Shown in pieces: positions 5,157-9,634 of a stretch of DNA of 9,634 bases. Both the position numbers and the translations under genes were made by a program. Position 1 is the stretch's first letter, and each line of letters opens with the position of its first letter. A model generated the notes under the pieces. That model searched no databases and had not been told where the DNA came from. It worked only from the letters and a program-made list of their open reading frames with translations. Source of the stretch: an uncultured Collinsella sp. (GTDB lineage Bacteria > Actinomycetota > Coriobacteriia > Coriobacteriales > Coriobacteriaceae); the NCBI GenBank assembly GCA_934630735.1, contig CAKTWK010000052.1, positions 1-9,634 on the forward strand. Reading direction: 5' to 3'.

Positions 5157-5226
5157 GCTTAACAGTGTACGAATTTGCGGACATCTGTCAAGTATGAATT
5201 TACGGCGTGTCGCAAAATTCGGACAT
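5143..5226. promoter_or_regulatory. Operator-like repeat cluster of the lysis/lysogeny switch
   Basis: Direct copies of GAATTTRCGG lie at 5143-5152, 5171-5180 and 5196-5205, extended to GAATTTACGGTCAT and GAATTTGCGGACAT at the first two. A degenerate fourth copy AATTCGGACAT lies at 5216-5226. TGTCGCAAAATTC (5208-5220) is a near inverted copy of GAATTTGCGGACA (5171-5183). The cluster covers the intergenic region and the first bases of the Cro-like gene. Binding by either flanking helix-turn-helix protein is inferred. Confidence 0.65.
5164..5191 (-). promoter_or_regulatory. Leftward early promoter
   Basis: TTGACA (5191-5186), 16-bp spacer, TACACT (5169-5164) on the minus strand. Transcription would begin at about the A of the Cro-like ATG (5156). 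One GAATTTGCGGACAT operator-like element fills almost the whole spacer, so a bound repressor would block RNA polymerase. Confidence 0.72.
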
Positions 5227-5227
5227 T

Positions 5228-5239
5228 TAACATTGAGGC
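5228..5239 (+). promoter_or_regulatory. Possible rightward -10 for a leaderless repressor transcript
   Basis: TAACAT at 5228-5233 is exactly 6 nt from the repressor ATG at 5240, matching a start site on the A of the ATG. No convincing -35 is visible, and GAGG directly before the ATG is too close to be an efficient ribosome site. Confidence 0.35.
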
Positions 5240-5617
5240 ATGGCAAGAACAGCGAGAATATGGAGCGATATAGATGTCGCAATGATTGACTTCTTCGCAG
5301 AGAAGAAGGCCGACGAGGGCAACCCATCGTTGCGTGTTCTCGCGGCAAGGCTCGGGATGAAACATACCCGCGTCGGGGACCTGTTCAACAAGACGAACGG
5401 TACTCCAACCTTGCAGGAATTCATCGACTTATGCCTAGGCTTTAATGTCAAGCCGTCAAATGTTTTGGACGAGGTGATTGCTAAAGCCGCGCGGGCCCGA
5501 GCTGAACGCACCGCCGATGAGGTGGCTGACCGAATCGCCGCCAATCCTGATGATTTCGACGTGGCCGCAAGCATCGATCCGCACAAGCGGGACGAAGCGA
5601 ACACCCCTCGAGAATAA
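5240..5617 (+). CDS. XRE-family phage repressor, 125 aa (CI/ImmR-like)
   Basis: ATG at 5240. Residues 31-51 (LRVLAARLGMKHTRVGDLFNK) are a helix-turn-helix, followed by TPTLQEFIDLCLGFNVKPSNVLDEV, the XRE-type second half. The C-terminal third is a charged helix (AARARAERTADEVADRIA) that may dimerise. There is no S24 auto-cleavage peptidase domain, so release would need another route; the HExxH metallopeptidase two genes downstream fits an ImmR/ImmA-style arrangement. It is the first gene of the rightward lysogeny operon, divergent from the Cro-like gene. Confidence 0.85.
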   Translation: MARTARIWSDIDVAMIDFFAEKKADEGNPSLRVLAARLGMKHTRVGDLFNKTNGTPTLQEFIDLCLGFNVKPSNVLDEVIAKAARARAERTADEVADRIAANPDDFDVAASIDPHKRDEANTPRE

Positions 5618-5628
5618 GGACAGGACCA

Positions 5629-6531
5629 ATGGCCTCACTCAAGAAAACCGTGCAGGAAACACTGAGCATCAACGGGCTCGACGTCGCGATACGCGGCAAC
5701 GGGGACGAAAACGACTACATTTCGCTCACCGATCTGGCGCGCGAAAAGGTCGGACCGGAAGGCGACCCGCGATTCGCAATCGGCAATTGGATGCGTCTGA
5801 AAGACACCATCGCGCTGTTGGGCATCTGGGAAAAGCTCAACAACCCGGATTTTAAACGTGTCGAATTCGACACGTTTATGGGTGAGGCCGGACGCAACGC
5901 CTTCACCATGACGCCAAGCCGATGGATAACGGCAACCAACGCCATCGGCATCCAATCCCGCCGCGGGCGCAATGGCGGCACATTCGCTCACGTGGACCTC
6001 GCCCTCGACTTCGCCGCATGGATCAGTCCCGAATTCCGACTCTACGTATTCCAGGAATACAAGCGACTCAAGAAGGACGAATCCAGTCGCCTCAACGCCG
6101 AATGGAACGAAAAGCGATTGTTCGTCGCCATGAACTACCGCGTCCACACCGATGCGATCAAGGACATGATGCCTCCACATCTGTCCCGCAACGACCAACG
6201 AATCAGATACGCACAGGAAGGGGACGTACTCAACATCGCCGTATTCGGCCGAACCGCAAGACAATGGAGAGACGCCAACCCGAACGCAAAAGGCAATATG
6301 CGCGACTACGCCAGTATCACGCAAAACCTCGTGCTGTCCAACCTCGAAAACCTTAACGCCGAAATGATTCGGGACGGCAAGTCCATCCGGGAACGGATGC
6401 TCAAACTCAACGAGATCGCACGTCACCAGATGGAACTCTTCAACTCACATCCTACCGTGCGAAAACTCGAAGCCGAAGAGCACCACCATATAGAAAAACC
6501 GGAGGTGAATGAAAACGACGACCTACGCTGA
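5629..6531 (+). CDS. KilA-N domain protein, 300 aa
   Basis: ATG at 5629 with AAGGACAGGA just upstream, 11 nt after the repressor stop. Residues 12-147 are a KilA-N domain: YISLTDLAREK near 30, FAIGNWMRLKDTIALLGIWEKLNNPDF at 49-75, and the signature GGTFAHVDLALDFAAWISPEFRLYVFQEY at 116-144. KilA-N proteins bind DNA and act as phage antirepressors or regulators. The C-terminal half (150-300) is mainly helical and charged, with a His/Glu-rich end. It overlaps the next gene by 23 nt. A 26-bp perfect palindrome lies within the codons for KRVEFDTF. Whether it acts as antirepressor, regulator or exclusion protein is not shown. Confidence 0.87.
   Translation: MASLKKTVQETLSINGLDVAIRGNGDENDYISLTDLAREKVGPEGDPRFAIGNWMRLKDTIALLGIWEKLNNPDFKRVEFDTFMGEAGRNAFTMTPSRWITATNAIGIQSRRGRNGGTFAHVDLALDFAAWISPEFRLYVFQEYKRLKKDESSRLNAEWNEKRLFVAMNYRVHTDAIKDMMPPHLSRNDQRIRYAQEGDVLNIAVFGRTARQWRDANPNAKGNMRDYASITQNLVLSNLENLNAEMIRDGKSIRERMLKLNEIARHQMELFNSHPTVRKLEAEEHHHIEKPEVNENDDLR
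5853..5878. repeat. 26-bp perfect palindrome inside the kilA-N gene
   Basis: The half-site TAAACGTGTCGAA (5853-5865) is followed at once by its exact reverse complement (5866-5878), with no spacer. By a simple equal-base estimate, a 13-bp-arm palindrome is expected about 0.0001 times in a window this size. It may be an operator, a cruciform or a recombination site; the coding constraint alone does not explain it. Confidence 0.8.
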
Positions 6532-6907
6532 TTTGCTAGGGGAAGCCGAACTACTGGGTGTCGACGTCCGCGAGCGTTCACTAGGCAGCGATCTCGCCGG
6601 CTGCTACTACGACCCCAATCGTCTCATCATCATCGACGAGACGCTACCCGACTTCGCCCGGCGTTGCACGCTCGCCCATGAGCTCGTGCATGCGAGATAC
6701 CACGATCGAGGCTGCGACCCGAACGGGTCAAAAGCCGAGAGGAGAGCCCGGCGTGAAACCGCGCTCCGACTCATCAACCCGACCGAATACGCGATCGCCG
6801 AACGCATGTACGAAGGGGATAGCTATCTCATCGCCCAAGCGCTCGACGTGACCGTACAGGTCGTGGAAGATTACAAGGAAATGCTGCACGACAGTGTGGC
6901 CGTATAG
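6509..6907 (+). CDS. ImmA/IrrE-type metallopeptidase, 132 aa
   Basis: Residues 54-61 (TLAHELVH) contain the zinc-binding HExxH of the ImmA/IrrE (COG2856) family, and E83 in RRETALRL matches the third ligand position of the usual ExxA motif. It is short for the family, essentially the catalytic core. In ICEBs1-type systems ImmA cleaves the ImmR repressor to induce the element; the repressor at 5240 would be the likely substrate. GGAGGTGA lies immediately before the ATG (spacing only about 3 nt) and the gene starts within the 3' end of kilA-N, so coupling is likely. Confidence 0.88.
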   Translation: MKTTTYADLLGEAELLGVDVRERSLGSDLAGCYYDPNRLIIIDETLPDFARRCTLAHELVHARYHDRGCDPNGSKAERRARRETALRLINPTEYAIAERMYEGDSYLIAQALDVTVQVVEDYKEMLHDSVAV

Positions 6908-6922
6908 AGAAAGAAGAAAACA

Positions 6923-7393
6923 ATGAAGAAGTCAATAGCATTGCTTGCGGCGATGATACTGCTCGCCGGACTGACCGCCTGTGGAGGAAACGACACGGCT
7001 TCAGACGCGCCGGCCAAAACGGACGGCACGTCAAAGACCGAGACCAAGAAGGAGGAGCCCAAGCCCCAGCCGGCCGACCTGACCGGCACGTGGAAGCAAA
7101 CCAACTCCAACGACCCGAACTCATACATGGAGGCCACCATCAGCGGCGACACCATCGAGGTCAACTGGATCGGCACCAACACCAAGAGCCTCTACTGGAA
7201 GGGCACCTATCAGGCCCCGACCAAGGCCGGCGACTGGAAGTGGATCAGCCAGGGCGACACCGAAACTATGGCTCAATCCCTGCTCGCCTCGCAGGACGCC
7301 ACCAAGAACTTCACCTACAGCGAAGCCAACGGCGTGAGCTGGGAGACCACCGCGCTCGGCACCACCATCACCGTCAAAACCACCAAACAATAA
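6923..7393 (+). CDS. Secreted lipoprotein, 156 aa (probable lysogenic conversion gene)
   Basis: A type II signal peptide is clear: MKKSIALLAAMILLAGLTAC with lipobox LTAC and lipidated Cys20. A Lys/Glu/Pro/Thr-rich linker (21-50) follows, then a beta-rich domain DLTGTWKQTNSNDPNSYMEATISGDTIEVNWIG...ITVKTTKQ, which looks like a lipocalin/META-like small barrel. It would sit on the outer face of the membrane. Surface lipoproteins in the lysogeny module of Gram-positive phages can exclude related phages (the Ltp type), but that function is inferred here from position only. It ends the rightward immunity operon. Confidence 0.85.
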   Translation: MKKSIALLAAMILLAGLTACGGNDTASDAPAKTDGTSKTETKKEEPKPQPADLTGTWKQTNSNDPNSYMEATISGDTIEVNWIGTNTKSLYWKGTYQAPTKAGDWKWISQGDTETMAQSLLASQDATKNFTYSEANGVSWETTALGTTITVKTTKQ

Positions 7394-7427
7394 AAAATGC
7401 CCTATCGGTCTTACACACCGATAGGGC
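7392..7427 (-). terminator. Terminator for the leftward panA/membrane-protein pair
   Basis: GCCCTATCGGT / 7-nt loop / ACCGATAGGGC (7399-7427) is a perfect 11-bp stem. On the minus strand it is followed by ATTTTTTA. On the plus strand it directly follows the lipoprotein stop but lacks a T-tract, so it works best leftward and may serve both sides. Confidence 0.72.
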
Positions 7428-7461
7428 GGTTGAAGATCCAGCTAGTTCAAGAAAGGAGGAC

Positions 7462-7492
7462 GCTTCGCCTTTCATCCTACACGGGGCGAAGC
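7462..7492. other. Second hairpin between the convergent units
   Basis: GCTTCGCC (7462-7469) and GGCGAAGC (7485-7492) form an 8-bp stem with a 15-nt loop. On the minus strand it is followed by TCCTCCTTTCTT, a weak U-rich run, so it may be a back-up terminator for the leftward pair. An AAAGGAGG on the plus strand nearby has no start codon after it. Confidence 0.4.
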
Positions 7493-7505
7493 ATACCCGA
7501 AAATG

Positions 7506-7862
7506 CTATTTGGAATTACGACCGAACAGGAAACCCAACGCGGTCGTGGCGACAACCTTCAATGTTTCAGATGCCGCATCCATCGCACCCGTGCTGCCAT
7601 CTTTGGAGAACTCGCACAACGCGAAGAACGCGATACATCCCAAACATCCAATCACGATCTTCAACGCGGAGCCGTTCTTAAAATCCTCGACCGCCATCGC
7701 ATGCTTCTTCTCCGGATCTATGTCCTCGGTTTTGGGAGCGTGCTCGATTGTCTTATTTTCTTCACTGAGAGTCGTTGCAACAGCTTTAGAAGGAATATCG
7801 CTAGGGAACGGCAAATCCTCCTCTGCGTCATCGGGCACAGTCTCGTTCTCATTTTCGGACAT
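7506..7862 (-). CDS. Small membrane protein, 118 aa; candidate toxin partner of Panacea
   Basis: ATG at 7862, 3 nt after the stop of the DUF4065 gene, so the two are one transcription unit. The N-terminal 60 residues are acidic and probably disordered. One transmembrane helix lies at about 66-84 (ALKIVIGCLGCIAFFALCEF), and a second hydrophobic/amphipathic segment ends the protein (TLKVVATTALGFLFGRNSK). Membrane-active toxins are among the known partners of PanA antitoxins. There is no direct motif for toxicity, so it could also be an unrelated phage membrane protein. Confidence 0.75.
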   Translation of the reverse strand: MSENENETVPDDAEEDLPFPSDIPSKAVATTLSEENKTIEHAPKTEDIDPEKKHAMAVEDFKNGSALKIVIGCLGCIAFFALCEFSKDGSTGAMDAASETLKVVATTALGFLFGRNSK

Positions 7863-7865
7863 AGG

Positions 7866-8372
7866 CTACATCCCCAGCAAATTGTCGAACGTATGGTCAT
7901 TTGCCATAGCACGATTGCTGATGAACGTCTTACGTTCGGCCACAGCCTGCGCCCATGCGGAATTATTGCGGTGAGTAACGCGGGAGAGCTTGACGGCGGA
8001 CAAATCCCCCATATTCTCCCAGACGAGATTCAGCGCCTTACGCAGGGAAGGACTGCTGGATTCGTCCACGGCAGTGACCTTCCCCAATGCATCCTGCGCG
8101 TAACGGGTAATCGGTTTCCCCCCGAACCCCTTGAACTCGTCATATACGCTACGGCACACGGGGCCATACTGCCAAGGCTGGAAAGATTCAGTGAGCAAAC
8201 GCCGACCCGTATACCTCTGATACAGACAAGTGACGAAAAACAGGAGCTTCTGGAGCTTCATGGGGGTGACATTCTCACCCGTGCTGAATGCGCGGCGCAG
8301 AATGCTGTTGGCCACAGTAGTCGGTGTAAGCCCTGCCCCGATCATCTTTGGCTCATCCTGAATATCTCCCAT
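7866..8372 (-). CDS. Panacea (DUF4065/SocA-like) domain protein, 168 aa; candidate PanA antitoxin
   Basis: The family signature is strong: TPMKLQKLLFFVTCLYQRYTGRRLL at 36-60, then ESFQPWQYGPVCRSVYDEFKGFG at 62-84. Panacea domains neutralise many unrelated small toxins (PanAT systems) and also occur in SocA, an adaptor antitoxin. I place the start at ATG 8372 (MGDIQDEPKMIG). No Shine-Dalgarno precedes it, but TAAAAT ends 7 nt before the ATG, consistent with a leaderless transcript. ATG 8345 (159 aa) is an alternative. The open frame continues far upstream only as antisense of the integrase. It is divergent from the integrase, with 33 bp between starts. Confidence 0.86.
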   Translation of the reverse strand: MGDIQDEPKMIGAGLTPTTVANSILRRAFSTGENVTPMKLQKLLFFVTCLYQRYTGRRLLTESFQPWQYGPVCRSVYDEFKGFGGKPITRYAQDALGKVTAVDESSSPSLRKALNLVWENMGDLSAVKLSRVTHRNNSAWAQAVAERKTFISNRAMANDHTFDNLLGM

Positions 8373-8379
8373 GTTTCTA

Positions 8380-8385
8380 ATTTTA
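8380..8385 (-). promoter_or_regulatory. Probable -10 box for the Panacea operon
   Basis: TAAAAT on the minus strand (8385-8380) lies 7 nt before the chosen ATG. No good -35 is visible. It falls within the 33-bp gap that also carries the integrase ribosome site, so the two units share control DNA. Confidence 0.4.
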
Positions 8386-8405
8386 AGATGGGGGAGGACT
8401 GAGAC

Positions 8406-9578
8406 ATGGCGAATGTCACGAAATACCAGACCAGCAGGGGCGAGACGCGGTATCGCGTCCGCTACAGGAAACCCGATGGAACGCAGACCGACAAGCGCGG
8501 CTTCAGGCGCAAGTCGGATGCGGTGAACTGGGCGGCGGAACACGTCACGCTGGCGAAGGCCACGGGGAGCTATGTCGACCCGCAGGCGGGGAAGGCCACT
8601 GTGGAATCGCTCTGGCCGGCATGGGTCGCCGCGAAACGTGTCAGATGCAAGGCGAGTTACATCGAGTCGCTGGAGCGCGAGTGGCGATGCCGAGTGGAGC
8701 CCATGTGGGGGAGCCGCGAACTGGCATCCGTCACGCGCCGCGAGGTGCAGGAATGGGTGACCGTCCTGCATGAGGGCAGGAGAGACCCGAGAGGCGAGGT
8801 CGTGGCCAAGCCGGTGAGCGCGACCGTGATATTGCGGGCGAGCGGCATACTCTCGGGGATTATGGAGCAGGCCAAGGATGACCGTCTCATCGCCGCGAAT
8901 CCATGCGAGAGGGTGGAGAAGCCCCGGAAAAGGAGAAAGGAGCATCGGTATCTGAGTCTGGATGAGCTGATGAGGCTGGCCGACGAATCCGGGTGGAGGA
9001 GGCCGATGGTGCTCACGCTCGGACTGTGCGGGATACGATGGGGTGAGATGGCCGGGCTGCGTGTCGGCGACGTGGATCTGCGGCGTCATCGTCTCTGGGT
9101 CCGTCGCAGCGCCACCGAGGTCAGTCACAGGATCGTCGAGGACACCCCGAAAAGCGACGAATGGAGGCAGGTGGTCTTCCCGGATGTCCTTGGCGGGATG
9201 CTGCGCGACCGATGCAGTGGCCGCGGGGACAACGACCTGCTGTTCACCGACCCCCGGACGGGCGGATACGTCCGTCGCACGCATGGCCCCAACACCACGT
9301 CGTCATGGTTCTACTGGGCGCGTCGGCGCGCCGGCATAGAGGGAGAGATGACCGTGCATGACCTGCGCCACACCGCTGCAAGCCTCATGGTCAGGTCGGG
9401 CGCGAACGTCAAGGCGGTGCAGAACCAGCTGGGGCATGCGAGCGCCGCGATGACATTGGACACCTACGCCGACCTATTCGATGACGACCTGGATCTGGTG
9501 GGTGACGCGATGAATCGGATGCTCCTCGAAAAAAATGTGGGCAAAATGTGGGCAAAAGAAAAAGCAGAGGCCGCATGA
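8406..9578 (+). CDS. int: Tyrosine recombinase integrase, 390 aa
   Basis: ATG at 8406 with GGAGG 8 nt upstream (8393-8397). The N-terminal 60 residues are an AP2-like arm-binding domain (YQTSRGETRYRVRYRKPDG...KRGFRRKSDA), residues 65-165 a SAM-like core-binding domain, and 180-375 the catalytic domain. Active-site residues: R211 (LGLCGIRWGE), K249 (EDTPKS), H318-x-x-R321 (HDLRHTAASLM), H344 (LGHAS) and nucleophile Y354 (LDTYADLF). All are intact, so it should be active. It catalyses site-specific insertion at, and excision from, the adjacent ssrA 3' end. The stop codon lies inside the hairpin that serves ssrA. Confidence 0.96.
   Translation: MANVTKYQTSRGETRYRVRYRKPDGTQTDKRGFRRKSDAVNWAAEHVTLAKATGSYVDPQAGKATVESLWPAWVAAKRVRCKASYIESLEREWRCRVEPMWGSRELASVTRREVQEWVTVLHEGRRDPRGEVVAKPVSATVILRASGILSGIMEQAKDDRLIAANPCERVEKPRKRRKEHRYLSLDELMRLADESGWRRPMVLTLGLCGIRWGEMAGLRVGDVDLRRHRLWVRRSATEVSHRIVEDTPKSDEWRQVVFPDVLGGMLRDRCSGRGDNDLLFTDPRTGGYVRRTHGPNTTSSWFYWARRRAGIEGEMTVHDLRHTAASLMVRSGANVKAVQNQLGHASAAMTLDTYADLFDDDLDLVGDAMNRMLLEKNVGKMWAKEKAEAA
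9532..9553. repeat. 11-bp tandem direct repeat at the integrase 3' end
   Basis: AAAATGTGGGC is present twice head-to-tail (9532-9542 and 9543-9553), followed by AAAAG. It lies within the last codons of the integrase, about 50-75 bp from the ssrA 3' end, where arm-type sites for integrase or binding sites for an excisionase are commonly placed. Confidence 0.6.
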
Positions 9579-9597
9579 TCGTTGGAATCATGCGGCC
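9554..9597 (-). terminator. Terminator hairpin downstream of ssrA
   Basis: GGCCGCATGAT / loop CGTTGGA / ATCATGCGGCC (9569-9597) is a perfect 11-bp stem. On the minus strand it follows the ssrA 3' end by about 10 nt and is followed by TCTGCTTTTTCTTTT, a typical U-rich tract. It overlaps the integrase stop codon (9576-9578), and on the plus strand it lacks a T-run. Confidence 0.7.
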
Positions 9598-9634
9598 CTT
9601 GGCGGGTGGAGCTGCGGGGAATTGAACCCCGGTC
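9598..9634. other. Probable attachment site (attL/attR) overlapping ssrA
   Basis: The integrase gene ends 27 bp from the tmRNA 3' end, the standard layout for elements that integrate into ssrA and rebuild its 3' end. The second att copy is outside the window, so the core cannot be delimited from this sequence alone. Confidence 0.55.
9605..9634 (-). ncRNA. ssrA: 3' end of tmRNA gene (partial; phage attachment site)
   Basis: Read on the minus strand, the sequence has T-stem CGGGG, T-loop TTCAATT, CCCCG, then acceptor strand CAGCTCC and discriminator A, followed by CC. This closely matches the conserved tmRNA 3' end (compare CCAGCTCCACCA in E. coli). The U at the third acceptor pair from the end would give the G3-U70 alanine identity pair. 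The gene continues beyond the window. A tRNA-Ala is a less likely alternative. The integrase gene stops just outside it, so the attachment core probably includes these bases. Confidence 0.78.

Noticed and set aside
5635..6426. 263-aa minus-strand ORF opposite kilA-N
   Set aside because: The plus-strand KilA-N domain is unmistakable and the minus product shows no family features or ribosome site.
7090..8402. Plus-strand ORFs 7090-7974 and 7503-8402
   Set aside because: They are antisense or frame-shifted relative to the lipoprotein, the 118-aa membrane protein and the Panacea gene, all of which have clear hallmarks.
7866..9284. 472-aa reading of the Panacea gene starting inside int
   Set aside because: The N-terminal 300 residues are antisense to the integrase and do not resemble DUF4065; the domain fits a start at 8372.

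Overview
The window is the right-hand part of an integrated temperate phage (or a phage-derived integrative element) in a high-GC Gram-positive host. I think the host is most likely a Bifidobacterium. This rests on the GC-rich left arm, Shine-Dalgarno sites of AAAGGAG type, and a small Cys-anchored lipoprotein of a style I associate with bifidobacterial prophages. The host call is an inference from memory, not a search result. The right edge carries the 3' end of a host tmRNA gene (ssrA, minus strand), abutting a tyrosine integrase, so ssrA is the probable attachment site.

Layout. (1) Positions 1-5156, minus strand, read right to left: one tightly packed early operon. It runs from a Cro-like regulator through two small proteins, an AlpA/excisionase-type helix-turn-helix protein, a 90-aa and a 125-aa unknown, single-strand DNA-binding protein, a 138-aa unknown, a 34-aa basic microprotein and a ParB-like protein, into a winged-helix replication-initiator-like gene that runs off the left edge. 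Neighbouring genes overlap by 1-14 nt at six junctions, which suggests translational coupling. (2) 5157-5239: divergent control region with a clear leftward promoter, GAATTTRCGG repeats, and -10 boxes placed so that both flanking genes could be leaderless. (3) 5240-7393, plus strand: lysogeny/immunity module of a small XRE repressor, a KilA-N protein, an ImmA/IrrE-like metallopeptidase and a lipoprotein. (4) 7506-8372, minus strand: a Panacea (DUF4065) protein coupled to a small membrane protein, which looks like a PanAT-type toxin-antitoxin pair. (5) 8406-9578, plus strand: the integrase, then a hairpin that reads as the ssrA terminator, then the ssrA 3' end.

The most unusual feature is a pair of related tRNA-like RNAs on the minus strand inside the early operon (about 3647-3740 and 4120-4205). 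Each lies in a leader just upstream of a small gene. They have an acceptor-type stem, a T-arm-like hairpin and, in one copy, an encoded CCA. They lack a convincing D arm and carry an oversized loop containing UCAUG, so they look more like a miniature tmRNA tRNA-like domain than an ordinary tRNA. The second notable feature is a set of five exact-period 24-bp repeats, each with an inverted repeat, inside the replication-initiator-like gene; these are candidate origin iterons. The third is a 26-bp perfect palindrome inside the kilA-N gene.

No CRISPR array, insertion sequence, rRNA, or structural/lysis gene is visible. The structural genes presumably lie to the left of the window.
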